Made by a program: the position numbers and the translations under genes. Below, one piece after another: positions 42,826 through 51,679 of a DNA stretch of 62,273 bases. Position 1 is the first letter of the stretch, and each line of letters opens with the position of its first letter. This DNA comes from Streptomyces mutomycini (lineage in GTDB: Bacteria; Actinomycetota; Actinomycetes; Streptomycetales; Streptomycetaceae): NCBI RefSeq assembly GCF_001700505.1, contig NZ_MAPV01000127.1, forward strand, positions 1-62,273. Reading direction: 5' to 3'. The notes beneath the pieces were generated by a model. That model saw nothing but the letters and a program-made list of their open reading frames with translations. It was not told the DNA's origin and made no database searches.

Positions 42826-43658
42826 GCGGTCCTGCCTTTCGTGCGGGTGAGGTCCTGGAGCCGGCGCCGCGCGAGCAGGGCGCAGAGAGCGAAGCCCAGC
42901 GCGTTGCCGAGCCCGTGCGTGGACGCCATCCAGGTCAGTGTGGGGTGCGGCAGTCCGGTTGCCTCGCCCAGCGCCCAGCTCAGCGCGAGCACCATCGTCA
43001 CCGCGAGCACGCAGGCCGAGACGGCGAGGAGAGCGCCGGTGAGACGGCCCTGTCCCTCGGCGCGGACGGTGCGCCAGGTCAGGAGGGCGACCGTCCACAT
43101 TCCCGCGGTGAGCACGACCGCCCCGGCCAGTTCGGTCAGGTCCCCGGTGAAGTAGCCGACGAGGACGAGCAGCGTGCCGAACGGCACGCTCAGGGCGGCG
43201 AACCGGCCTGCCGCGCCGTCCTCCGCCCGGCAGACGAGGCCGGCGACGAGTGCGGCGGCGAAACCCGCGAAGTGGAAGTGGGGGACGGTCAGCGCGAGGA
43301 TGCCGAGCCCGAATCCGAACAGTTCGTGGCCGGAGCGCTCGGCGACGAGGGCGAGCGCGGCGACCGCAGGGGCGACCAGCGCGGTGAGCAGCGCGGCCTC
43401 CGCCGGGCGTGCGCTGCGCGTACGGGCGAGGCGACGGGGTGCGTGGGAGGCGAGCAGCAGGGTCCCCAATGCGTAGCAGAGCGCGAGTGAGGCGGCGGCG
43501 CCACCGCGCGGCAGCCACAGGGACAGTGCGCCGGGCACCGCGAAGAGCGGCCAGAGCCGCCGTATCCGCTCGAGCGAGCGGTCGCCGACGAGCCCCAGGC
43601 CCAGCGGGACGATCACCAGCATGCCCAGCATCACGATCAGCCCGACCAGTACGGACAT
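42822..43658 (-). CDS. YndJ-like integral membrane protein
   Basis: The 278-aa protein has about nine membrane helices and histidine-containing motifs typical of YndJ: TVPHFHFAGFAAALV and WMASTHGLGNALGFALC. DUF1990 domains are frequently fused or adjacent to YndJ, which supports the assignment. The ATG at 43658 is chosen; starting at 43730 would place the palindrome at 43699-43710 inside the coding region. Function unknown. Confidence 0.78.
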   Translation of the reverse strand: MSVLVGLIVMLGMLVIVPLGLGLVGDRSLERIRRLWPLFAVPGALSLWLPRGGAAASLALCYALGTLLLASHAPRRLARTRSARPAEAALLTALVAPAVAALALVAERSGHELFGFGLGILALTVPHFHFAGFAAALVAGLVCRAEDGAAGRFAALSVPFGTLLVLVGYFTGDLTELAGAVVLTAGMWTVALLTWRTVRAEGQGRLTGALLAVSACVLAVTMVLALSWALGEATGLPHPTLTWMASTHGLGNALGFALCALLARRRLQDLTRTKGRTA

Positions 43659-43698
43659 CGTGCCCACCCCCGTCCACGCGTACGGAACCTCATCGAAC

Positions 43699-43753
43699 TG
43701 AACATGTTCAATTCGTGTCGCGGTGAGCATAGAGGGCGCAGTGAACGTGTTCA
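43699..43753. promoter_or_regulatory. Two matching 12-bp palindromes in a divergent promoter region
   Basis: TGAACATGTTCA (43699-43710, perfect palindrome) and TGAACGTGTTCA (43742-43753) differ at one base; their centres are 43 bp apart, four helical turns. They sit between the minus-strand YndJ/DUF1990/LMF operon and the plus-strand phosphatase gene, so one dimeric regulator may control both. No regulator gene is adjacent. Confidence 0.6.
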
Positions 43754-43803
43754 AGGCGTGGGTTCGGTCGAGGAATCGGACAAATAATGGCAGAGTGGCG
43801 CAC

Positions 43804-45870
43804 ATGGATGATCGGGTAGCGGGTGCCCTGTCACTCCCGGACGACTGGCCCGCCCACCCGGACCTCAGCCTCGCCCTGAACCGAATGGGCAGCTTCGACT
43901 GGGACCTGGACAGCGGCCGTATGCACATGGACGAGCCCGCGCTCGATGTGTTCGACCTGCGTCCCGAGGAGTACGACGGTCATCCGGCGACGCTCGCGCT
44001 GCGCGTCCCCGCCGACGAGGCGATCAGGCTCGACGACATGGTCTCCCAGGCCCTCAAGAGCGGCCGTACCAACTACGGCGCGTACTTCCGCAGGACCCAG
44101 CGCGACGGCTCCCTGTGCTGGACCCACACCCAGGGGTTCATCCGCCGCGACGGTACCGGGCGGCCCCGCCGCATCATCGGCATCGTCCGGGACGCCACCC
44201 AGGAACTGGCCGAGTCGACAGCCCGCCGGACCGTTGACGAGGAGCGGCGGCGCCGTACCAGCCTGGTCGAGGGCACCACGGCGGCCCTGGCCCACGCCCG
44301 GACGGTCAAGGACGTCACCGACGTCCTCAAGAGCTCCCGGGGCCTCGCCAACCTCGGTGCCACCAGCCTGGTCATGGGGCTGCTCGAAGCCGGGCGCATC
44401 CATCTGGTGGCGGACGGCCCCGAAGGGGCGTACGTGCAGGGGACCCGTTACACCCGGACGGACGAGCCGTATCCGATGAGCGAGGTGATCCGCACCCTCA
44501 CGCCGCGCTTCATCGAGACACCCGAGGACTTCGCGACCTCCTACCCCCTCCTGTGGCCGCACATCAGCCACCTCGGCATCACCGCCGCCGCCTACATGCC
44601 GCTCATCGCCCAGGCGCGCCCGATCGGCGCACTCGGACTCCTCTACGGCAACAAGGCGGGCTTCACCAGTGACGAGCGGAACCTGCTGGTGGCTCTCGGC
44701 AGTTCGATCGCCCAGAGCCTCCAGCGGGCCATGCTCTACGAGCAGGAGCACGACCTCGCCGAAGGGCTCCAGCAGGCGATGCTGCCGCGCCGGATCCCCG
44801 AGGTCCCGGGGGCCCAGGTCGCCGTCCGCTACCGCTCCGCACGGCTCGGCAGGGACATCGGCGGGGACTGGTACGACATCATTCCGCTGCCCGGCGGCCG
44901 GGTCGGTGCCGTCATCGGTGACGTACAGGGGCACGACACGCACGCCGCGGCCGTCATGGGCCAGCTCCGGATCGTCCTGCGCGCCTACGCCGCCGAAGGC
45001 CACAGCCCGGCCACGGTCATGGCGCGGGCGTCCGTCTTCCTCCACGAACTCGACACCGACCGCTTCGCGACCTGCACCTACGCGGAGGCCGACCTGACCA
45101 CCGGTGTGGTGCAGATGGTCAGGGCCGGGCACGTCGACCCGGCCCTGCGGGACATCGACGGAAGCTGCCGCAAACTGCCGGTCGAAGGCGGGCTGCCGCT
45201 GGGTCTGTCCGCGGAGTTCGGTCAGCTCGAATACCCCGTCAGCACCGTCGATCTGGACCCGGGCCAGACGATGGTCCTCTTCACCGACGGCATGGTCGAG
45301 CTGCCCGGCACCGACCTCGACGAAGGCACGCGGCTGCTGGCCTCCACGGTGCGTGACGGTCCGCAGGATCTCCAGCGACTGGCCGACCGGCTCTGCGAAG
45401 TGGTCGACGAGCGCGGGGGCGAGGACGACATGGCGGTGCTGCTGCTGCGCCGCGACGCCGCCCACGCCCCCCACCCGGGCGGCCGGCTCCAGCAGCACGT
45501 CGCGCAGAACGACCCGGAGGCGCTCACCTCCGCCCGCCACATGATCCGGGCGGCGGTGCGTGCCTGGGGGGCGAAGGACCGGGCCGACGAGGTCGAGCTC
45601 GCGGCCGACGAGCTGATCACGAACGCGCTCATGCACACCGACGGCGGCGCCATCCTCACCATCCGGGTGCTCACCGGATCCGAACGCCGCCTCCGCGTCG
45701 ACGTGGAGGACCGCTCCAGCGCGCTGCCGCGCCGCAGGGACGCGGGGGAGTCCGGAGTCTCGGGCCGCGGGCTCATGCTCGTCGACCGACTGGCCGACAT
45801 CTGGGGAGTGGAGTCCCGGGGCAACGGCAAATGCGTGTGGTGCGAATTCCTGATCCCGGAGCACCGGTAG
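43804..45870 (+). CDS. PAS-GAF-SpoIIE phosphatase-HATPase multidomain regulator
   Basis: The 688-aa protein has a PAS domain (NRMGSFDWDLDSGRMHMDEPAL to IGIVRDATQE), a GAF domain (~160-320), a SpoIIE/PP2C domain (GGDWYDIIPLPGGRVG; VIGDVQGHDTHAAAVMG; FTDGMVELPG; GGEDDMAVLLLRR) and a C-terminal RsbW-type HATPase (ELAADELITNALMHTDGG; GRGLMLVDRLAD). It combines phosphatase and kinase activities of partner switching in one chain. ATG 43804 is the most natural start. Anti-sigma antagonist substrates are elsewhere. Confidence 0.92.
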   Translation: MDDRVAGALSLPDDWPAHPDLSLALNRMGSFDWDLDSGRMHMDEPALDVFDLRPEEYDGHPATLALRVPADEAIRLDDMVSQALKSGRTNYGAYFRRTQRDGSLCWTHTQGFIRRDGTGRPRRIIGIVRDATQELAESTARRTVDEERRRRTSLVEGTTAALAHARTVKDVTDVLKSSRGLANLGATSLVMGLLEAGRIHLVADGPEGAYVQGTRYTRTDEPYPMSEVIRTLTPRFIETPEDFATSYPLLWPHISHLGITAAAYMPLIAQARPIGALGLLYGNKAGFTSDERNLLVALGSSIAQSLQRAMLYEQEHDLAEGLQQAMLPRRIPEVPGAQVAVRYRSARLGRDIGGDWYDIIPLPGGRVGAVIGDVQGHDTHAAAVMGQLRIVLRAYAAEGHSPATVMARASVFLHELDTDRFATCTYAEADLTTGVVQMVRAGHVDPALRDIDGSCRKLPVEGGLPLGLSAEFGQLEYPVSTVDLDPGQTMVLFTDGMVELPGTDLDEGTRLLASTVRDGPQDLQRLADRLCEVVDERGGEDDMAVLLLRRDAAHAPHPGGRLQQHVAQNDPEALTSARHMIRAAVRAWGAKDRADEVELAADELITNALMHTDGGAILTIRVLTGSERRLRVDVEDRSSALPRRRDAGESGVSGRGLMLVDRLADIWGVESRGNGKCVWCEFLIPEHR

Positions 45871-45990
45871 CGCCGCGGCCGAGGCCGCGCGAGACTGTAA
45901 CAGTACGTAACATGTCCATGATTGACCGTAACCGGCCCTGTGGGATTGACTGCGATCCCGCCGTTCCGCCGCCGACGACGCGAGGCCCCG

Positions 45991-47349
45991 TTGAGTACCG
46001 AGCTTCTGGCACCGCTTGATCTGGCTTTCTGGCACCTCGAATCCGAGGCGCATCCGATGCACCTCGGCGCCCTCGCGGTCTTCGACCCGGTACCAGGCGT
46101 GGCCCCGGACGACCTGCTCGAACTGCTCGGAGCGCGGGCCGCCGCCATCCCCCGGCTGCGGATGCGGGTCCGTGACGTCCTGCTGCCCGTCGGCGGCGCA
46201 GCTTGGTTCACGGACAAGGACTTCGATGTGCACCGGCACGTCAGGCGGGTCGTGCTCCCCGAGGGCGACTTCATGGCGGAGGCGGCCCGGCTCGCCGGTG
46301 AACTCATGGAGCGGCCGCTCGGGCGGGGCCTGCCGCCCTGGCAGATGTACCTGCTCGGCAGCCCGGGGGACGGCCCGTTCGCCGTCCTCGTGAAGCTGCA
46401 CCACGCGCTCGCCGACGGGATGCGGGCCGTCGCCATCGGCGCCGGCATCTTCGACCAGATCGCCTCCGCCGGTGCCGGCCGCGGCACGGTGCGCCGACGG
46501 CCGCCCGTACCGCCCCGCTCCTGGCTGCCCGGCCCGTACGAGGCGGCGGGCATGGCGATGGGCCGGCTCGGGGAAGTCGGCCGGGCGCTGGGGGTCGGCG
46601 CCTCCGTCGTACGCGCCAGCCGCCTCGACCTGCGAGCCACCACGGCTCTGACCGCGCGCTCCAGCGGCACGCGGCGGCTCGCCACCGCCGAACTCGACGC
46701 CGAAGCGGTGCAGCGCATCCGGCGCACCGAGGGCGGCACCTCCAACGATGTGCTGCTCGCCCTGGTCGCCGGTGCGCTGCGCCGGTGGATGCTCGAACGG
46801 GGCGACCCGCTCCCCGGCGCCGACCCGCGAGCCCTGGTCCCAGTCTCCCGGCGCCGGCCCGGTGGGGCGGCCACCGGCAACAGACTCTCGGCCTACCTGC
46901 TCGGGCTGCCCGTCACCGAACCCGACGCCCGGGAACGGCTGCGCCTCGTGCGCACGGGCATGGACCGCAACAAGTCGGCGGGACCGCTGCGCGGCGCGGG
47001 CGCCGTCGCCGTACTGGCCGACCAGCTGCCCGCGCTGGCACACCGGTTCGGAGCGCCACTGGCGGGGAGCGCGGCCCGGATGCTCTTCGACGTCCTGGTC
47101 ACCAGCGTGCCCCTGCCCCGGTCGGCACTCTCGCTCGGCGGCTGCCCGCTGCGCGCCGTCTTCCCGATGGCGCCGCTGGCCCGTGGGCAGTCACTGGCCG
47201 TCGCCCTTTCCACGTACGGCGGACGGGTACAGGTCGGACTGGTGGCCGACGGGAAGGCGCTGCCGGATCTCGACCGGCTGGCCTCCGCGGTTGGTGAGGA
47301 GCTGCACGACCTGCACGCACTCGTGCCCACGGTGCCCGCTCCCGCGTGA
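45991..47349 (+). CDS. Wax ester synthase/diacylglycerol acyltransferase (WS/DGAT)
   Basis: The 452-aa protein starts STELLAPLDLAFWHLESEAHPMH, contains the catalytic HHALADG (137-143), NDVLLALVAGALRRW, and the C-terminal TSVPLPRSALSLGGCPLRAVFP. It transfers acyl groups to diacylglycerol or fatty alcohols, making storage triacylglycerol or wax esters. The TTG at 45991 follows GAGG and matches the family start; the upstream frame from 45922 is less likely. A TAACAgtacgTAACA direct repeat at about 45898-45912 may be regulatory. Confidence 0.92.
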   Translation: MSTELLAPLDLAFWHLESEAHPMHLGALAVFDPVPGVAPDDLLELLGARAAAIPRLRMRVRDVLLPVGGAAWFTDKDFDVHRHVRRVVLPEGDFMAEAARLAGELMERPLGRGLPPWQMYLLGSPGDGPFAVLVKLHHALADGMRAVAIGAGIFDQIASAGAGRGTVRRRPPVPPRSWLPGPYEAAGMAMGRLGEVGRALGVGASVVRASRLDLRATTALTARSSGTRRLATAELDAEAVQRIRRTEGGTSNDVLLALVAGALRRWMLERGDPLPGADPRALVPVSRRRPGGAATGNRLSAYLLGLPVTEPDARERLRLVRTGMDRNKSAGPLRGAGAVAVLADQLPALAHRFGAPLAGSAARMLFDVLVTSVPLPRSALSLGGCPLRAVFPMAPLARGQSLAVALSTYGGRVQVGLVADGKALPDLDRLASAVGEELHDLHALVPTVPAPA

Positions 47350-47443
47350 GGGCCGATCCGCCGGATCCTGTTGACGCGGCCGATTGATCCGATGAATAGT
47401 CCTGTACGGACCATCAGGGATCACCGGCGGGGGCGGCAGAAGC

Positions 47444-48412
47444 ATGCGGCGCATCAGGCTCGGACGCAGCACGGTCGAGATCACCGAACTGTCCTTCGGT
47501 GCGGCAGCCATCGGCAACCTGTTCACGGAGGTCGGCCCCGAGCAGGCCGCCGCCGCCGTCGGCGCGGCGTGGGACGAGGGCGTCCGCTACTTCGACACCG
47601 CACCGCACTACGGTCTCGGGCTGTCCGAACGCCGTCTAGGAGAGGCGCTGCGCGACCGGCCCCGGGGCTCCTACGCGGTGTCCACGAAGGCGGGCCGCCT
47701 GCTCGATCCGCTGCCTCCCGCGGAGACGGCGGCCCGTAACGGACTGTCCGAGGGGTTCGCCGTGCCGCACACCCACCGGCGCCGCTGGGACTTCACCGCC
47801 GACGGCATCCGCCGCAGCGTCGAGGACAGCCTCGGCCGGCTCGGCCTCGACCGCGTCGACATCGTCTATCTGCACGACCCCGACGACCACGGGGAGGCAG
47901 CTTTCCGTGAGGGCTACCCGGCGCTGGAGAAGCTGCGCGCGGAGGGCATGGTCGGTGCCATCGGCGCGGGCATGAACCAGACCGCGATGCTCACCCGCTT
48001 CCTGCGCGAGACCGACGTCGACGCCGTCCTCTGCGCGGGCCGCTTCACCCTCCTCGACCACAGCGCCCTCGACACCCTGCTGCCGGAGGCGGCCGCCCGG
48101 GGCCGCAGCGTCGTCGTCGGAGGTGTCTTCAACTCGGGGCTGCTCGCCGACCCGCGGCCCGGATCGACGTACGACTACACCGCGGCGCCCGCGGCCGTCC
48201 TGGAGCGCGCCGTGCGGATGAGGGCCGTCACCGAGCGGCACGGTGTCCCGCTGCGCGCCGCGGCCCTGCACTACCCGCTGCGCCACCCCGCCGTCGCGGG
48301 CGTCCTCGTGGGCACCCGCTCCCCGGACGAGGTGAGGGACGCCGCAGCCCAGCTGCGAAATCCGGTCCCGGACGCCCTCTGGGCCGACCTGCGCGCGGAA
48401 GGGCTGCTCTGA
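47444..48412 (+). CDS. Aldo/keto reductase (L-fucose/D-threo-aldose dehydrogenase-like)
   Basis: The 322-aa protein has the AKR catalytic set: Asp and Tyr in YFDTAPHYGLGLSE, Lys in VSTKAG and His in VYLHDPDDHGE. The sequence and a following amidohydrolase 1 bp downstream match the oxidative L-fucose route, in which fucose is oxidised to the lactone. GGCGGGGGCGGCAGAAGC precedes the ATG. Confidence 0.88.
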   Translation: MRRIRLGRSTVEITELSFGAAAIGNLFTEVGPEQAAAAVGAAWDEGVRYFDTAPHYGLGLSERRLGEALRDRPRGSYAVSTKAGRLLDPLPPAETAARNGLSEGFAVPHTHRRRWDFTADGIRRSVEDSLGRLGLDRVDIVYLHDPDDHGEAAFREGYPALEKLRAEGMVGAIGAGMNQTAMLTRFLRETDVDAVLCAGRFTLLDHSALDTLLPEAAARGRSVVVGGVFNSGLLADPRPGSTYDYTAAPAAVLERAVRMRAVTERHGVPLRAAALHYPLRHPAVAGVLVGTRSPDEVRDAAAQLRNPVPDALWADLRAEGLL

Positions 48413-48413
48413 C

Positions 48414-49280
48414 ATGGCCTCCGAGCAGGTCATCGACGCCCATCACCATGTGTGGGACCTCGCGGTGCGCGACCAGGAGTGGATCACCGGCGAGGAACTC
48501 GCCCCCATCCGCCGTACCTTCACGCTCGCCGAGCTGGAGCCCGAGGCACGTGCCTCCGGCGTCGCCGCCACCGTCCTCGTCCAGACGGTCACCGTCGCCG
48601 AGGAGACCCCCGAACTCCTCGCGCTCGCCGACGGGAGCACGCTCGTCGCGGGCGTCGTCGGCTGGACCGACCTCACCGCACCGGACGTCGCCGACACCCT
48701 CGCCGCGCTCCGCGCCCTGCCCGGAGGCGGCCGGCTCGTCGGAATCCGCCACCAGGTCCAGGGCGAACCCGACCCCGAGTGGCTGCTGCGCCCCGGAGTC
48801 CTGCGCGGACTGCGGGCCGTCGCCGACGCCGGACTCGCCTACGACCTGATCGTCCGGCCCCGCCAACTGCCCTCGGCCGTCCGTGCAGCCGCCCTGCTGC
48901 CCGGTCTCACCTTCGTCCTCGACCACGCGGGCAAGCCGCCGGTGGCGCGGCGCACGACGCACCCCTGGGCCGACGGACTGCGGGCGCTCGCCGCGCTGCC
49001 CAACACCGTCTGCAAACTCTCCGGCCTGGTCACCGAGGCGGACCCGCGGTCCTGGAGCGTCGAGGACCTGCGGCCCTACGCGGAAACCGTCATCGACGCC
49101 TTCGGCCCCGGCCGGCTGATGTTCGGCTCCGACTGGCCGGTGTGCCGGCTCGCCGCCGGGTACGCCGACGTCCTGAGCACGTCACGCGAGCTGATCGGCC
49201 GGCTCGGGGACGACGAACAGCGGTCCGTCCTCGCGGGCACCGCGCGGCGGGTCTACCGCCTGAGCGAGCCCGGTCCCTGA
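48414..49280 (+). CDS. Amidohydrolase 2 (L-fuconolactonase-like)
   Basis: The 288-aa protein has the amidohydrolase-2 metal sites: DAHHHVWDL (residues 8-16), LDHAGKPPV and GSDWPVC. Fuconolactonase hydrolyses L-fucono-1,5-lactone from the preceding dehydrogenase. Start 1 bp after the reductase stop indicates translational coupling. Downstream dehydratase and aldolase steps are not in the window. Confidence 0.88.
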   Translation: MASEQVIDAHHHVWDLAVRDQEWITGEELAPIRRTFTLAELEPEARASGVAATVLVQTVTVAEETPELLALADGSTLVAGVVGWTDLTAPDVADTLAALRALPGGGRLVGIRHQVQGEPDPEWLLRPGVLRGLRAVADAGLAYDLIVRPRQLPSAVRAAALLPGLTFVLDHAGKPPVARRTTHPWADGLRALAALPNTVCKLSGLVTEADPRSWSVEDLRPYAETVIDAFGPGRLMFGSDWPVCRLAAGYADVLSTSRELIGRLGDDEQRSVLAGTARRVYRLSEPGP

Positions 49281-49346
49281 ACCGGCCGTACGAACGCGCC
49301 GTGCGTCCGGCAGGCATGCGCGGGGCCGTTGCGGCAGGCTGGAGTC

Positions 49347-50207
49347 ATGCCCGAACTGCCGGAAGTCGAAGCCTTGCGGGACTTCCTCGAGGACCATCTG
49401 GTCGGCAGGGAGATCGCCCGCGTCCTGCCGCTCGCGATCAACGTCCTGAAGACGTACGACCCGCCTCCCACCGCGCTCGAAGGCACCTCCGTGACCTCCG
49501 TGACCCGGCACGGGAAGTTCCTCGACATCACGGCAGGGCAGCTTCATCTGCTCATCCACCTCGCGCGGGCCGGCTGGCTTCAGTGGAAGGACAGCTTTCC
49601 CGCCACCCCGCCACGGCCGGGCAAGGGCCCGCTCGCGCTGCGGACGGTCCTCACCGGCGGCGACGGCTTCGACCTGACCGAGATGGGCACCACCAAGCGC
49701 CTGGCCGTCCATCTGGTGCACGATCCGGCGGACGTACCCGGGGTGGCACGCCTCGGGCCCGATCCGCTCGTCGCCTCCTTCGACCGGGACGCGTTCGCGA
49801 CGGTGCTCGCCGGGGCCCGCAGACAGGTCAAGGGCGCTCTGCGCGACCAGTCGCTGATCGCGGGCATCGGCAACGCCTACAGCGACGAGATCCTGCACGT
49901 CGCGAAGATGTCCCCGTTCAAGCTCACCACCAGCCTCGGCGACGACGACATCACGCATCTGTACAACGCGATGCGCACCACGCTCCAGGAAGCGGTCGAA
50001 CGCTCCCGGGGCGTCGCCGCGGGCCGGCTCAAGGCGGAGAAGAAGACCAGCATGCGCGTCCACGGCCGCACCGGGCAGCCCTGCCCGGTCTGCGGCGACA
50101 CCGTGCTCGAGGTGTCGTTCAGCGACTCGTCGCTGCAGTACTGCCCCACCTGTCAGACCGGCGGCAAGCCCCTCGCCGACCGCCGGCTGTCCCGCCTGCT
50201 CAAGTAG
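49347..50207 (+). CDS. Fpg/Nei family DNA glycosylase
   Basis: The 286-aa protein begins MPELPEVEALRD, where Pro2 is the nucleophile and Glu3 the acid after Met removal. It has the helix-two-turn-helix LRDQSLIAGIGNAYSDEIL and a C-terminal zinc finger (CPVCGD...QYCPTCQT). This repairs oxidised bases. The tail KPLADRRLSRLLK differs from classical MutM, so it may be the Nei-like or actinobacterial Fpg2 subgroup. Confidence 0.93.
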   Translation: MPELPEVEALRDFLEDHLVGREIARVLPLAINVLKTYDPPPTALEGTSVTSVTRHGKFLDITAGQLHLLIHLARAGWLQWKDSFPATPPRPGKGPLALRTVLTGGDGFDLTEMGTTKRLAVHLVHDPADVPGVARLGPDPLVASFDRDAFATVLAGARRQVKGALRDQSLIAGIGNAYSDEILHVAKMSPFKLTTSLGDDDITHLYNAMRTTLQEAVERSRGVAAGRLKAEKKTSMRVHGRTGQPCPVCGDTVLEVSFSDSSLQYCPTCQTGGKPLADRRLSRLLK

Positions 50208-50216
50208 CGGCCGGCG

Positions 50217-50465
50217 TCACCGCCGCCACCGGGCGGACGGCGGAAGGCATCCCGGCCGCAGCCCGTGTGCGTACGCCGCCAGGTGGTGCACCACCACGCC
50301 GAACTCCCGAACCCGGAGCACGCACGCGGCACAGTCCGCCAGATGCCGCTCGAAACGACAGGCGTCGGCAGCCCCCAGCACCCCGAGCGCGTAGGCTCCG
50401 GCGTCTCTGTGCAGTTCGACGGCACGCATGTTCTCCGGTACGTGACGAACCCGTGAATCGCTCAT
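50217..50465 (-). CDS. zf-HC2 domain protein (anti-sigma type)
   Basis: The 82-aa protein has the zf-HC2 zinc motif HLADCAACVLRV after DAGAYALGVLGAADACRFE, as in ZAS anti-sigma factors, but no membrane helix or C-terminal sensory domain. No sigma gene is adjacent, so it may act on an ECF sigma factor elsewhere, possibly that at 55150-55719. It is divergent from the LytTR gene. Confidence 0.75.
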   Translation of the reverse strand: MSDSRVRHVPENMRAVELHRDAGAYALGVLGAADACRFERHLADCAACVLRVREFGVVVHHLAAYAHGLRPGCLPPSARWRR

Positions 50466-50501
50466 GCCATCACGCCGGTCCAGCACATAAACTCCGGCCT
50501 C

Positions 50502-51254
50502 ATGCTGCGCGTACTCGCCGTCGACGACGAAGAACCCGCTCTGGAGGAACTCCTCTACCTCCTGCGCGCCGACCCCCGTATCCGGAGTGCCGAGGGCGCC
50601 ACGGGCGCCACCGAGGCGCTGCGCCGTATCGGAGGTGCCGTGGACGCCGGGCCCGAGGACCCCTCGGCCATCGACGTCGTGTTCCTGGACATCCACATGG
50701 CGGGACTGACGGGACTCGACGTCGCCCAGCTCCTGGCCGGGTTCGCCGCACCGCCGCTCATCGTCTTCGTCACCGCCCACGAAGGCTTCGCCGTACACGC
50801 CTTCGACCTGAAGGCCGTCGACTACGTACTCAAACCCGTCCGCCGCGAACGCCTGGCCGAGGCCGTCCGCCGCGTCGCCGAGCAGGTCGGTGAGCGCTCC
50901 GCTACCGTCCACGACACGGCCGCCGACCAGGTCGCGGTGGAACTGGGCGGGGTCATCCGCTTCGTGCCCGTCGTCGACATCGCCTACGCCGAGGCGCAGG
51001 GCGACTACGCCCGGCTGCACACCGCGACGGGCAGCCACCTCGTCCGGGTGCCGCTCACGACCCTTGAGGAGCGCTGGCGCTCCCGGGGGTTCGTGCGCAT
51101 CCACCGACGGCATCTCGTGGCGCTGAACCGGATCGACGAACTCCGGCTCGACGCCGGCAGCATGAGCGTCCGCATCGGGAAAGCGGAACTCGCGGTCAGC
51201 CGGCGCCACACCCGGGCCCTCCGGGACCTCCTGATGCGGCAGACCGGCCGCTGA
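50502..51254 (+). CDS. LytTR family response regulator
   Basis: The 250-aa protein has a receiver (AVDDEEPALEEL; phospho-Asp in VVFLDIHMAGLTG; Lys in YVLKPVRRERL) and a C-terminal LytTR DNA-binding domain (AYAEAQGDYARLHT; VPLTTLEERWRSRGFVRIHR). It starts a four-gene plus-strand group ending with a LytS-like kinase, likely its partner. The symporter between them is the probable target or sensed transporter. Confidence 0.93.
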   Translation: MLRVLAVDDEEPALEELLYLLRADPRIRSAEGATGATEALRRIGGAVDAGPEDPSAIDVVFLDIHMAGLTGLDVAQLLAGFAAPPLIVFVTAHEGFAVHAFDLKAVDYVLKPVRRERLAEAVRRVAEQVGERSATVHDTAADQVAVELGGVIRFVPVVDIAYAEAQGDYARLHTATGSHLVRVPLTTLEERWRSRGFVRIHRRHLVALNRIDELRLDAGSMSVRIGKAELAVSRRHTRALRDLLMRQTGR

Positions 51255-51316
51255 CCTGGCTCTACCCGACGGCGGCCCTTCCCAGCCGGGCCCCGGGCCG
51301 CCTACACTCCGGGCCC

Positions 51317-51679
51317 ATGTCCGCAGAGAGCACGCCCCGGCGCGAAGTGGTCACGGGCGAGCCCCGCCGGGTGCGTCCGCTGCCCCGCTACCGGGCCCAG
51401 TCGGAGATCGACGAGCAGACCGCCCTGGGCGGCGCCTACGTCCGCTCCCTGATGCGCAGCCAGCTCCGCGCCGGGCTCACCGTGTTCGCGGTGCTCGCCC
51501 TCGTGGCCGGAACCCTGCCCCTGGTCTTCGAGGCGCTGCACAGCAACGTCCTCGTGTGGGCGGTGCTCGGCTTCACCACCTGTCCGCCGCTCACCCTCGC
51601 CGCCTGGTGGTACGTGCGCAGGGCCGAGCGCAACGAGCGCGACTTCGCCAGACTCGTGGAAGGCCTCCCCGCACCGTGA
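51317..51679 (+). CDS. Small membrane protein accompanying the symporter
   Basis: The 120-aa protein has a hydrophilic N-terminus then two membrane helices (LTVFAVLALVAGTLPLVF; VWAVLGFTTCPPLTLAAWWYV). It resembles the DUF485-like small partners of acetate/solute:sodium symporters. A TACACT 8 nt before the ATG suggests leaderless transcription from a promoter separate from the LytTR gene. It overlaps the symporter start by 4 bp. Confidence 0.75.
   Translation: MSAESTPRREVVTGEPRRVRPLPRYRAQSEIDEQTALGGAYVRSLMRSQLRAGLTVFAVLALVAGTLPLVFEALHSNVLVWAVLGFTTCPPLTLAAWWYVRRAERNERDFARLVEGLPAP

Noticed and set aside
43831..47043. 1070-codon open frame on the minus strand
   Set aside because: It is a complete shadow of the PAS-SpoIIE and WS/DGAT genes; its composition is random Arg/Gly/Val-rich and it has no domain pattern. 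Long antisense frames are common at this GC content.
48452..50893. 813-codon plus-strand open frame
   Set aside because: Alternate frame of the fuconolactonase, Fpg and regulator genes; Arg-rich, no domains.
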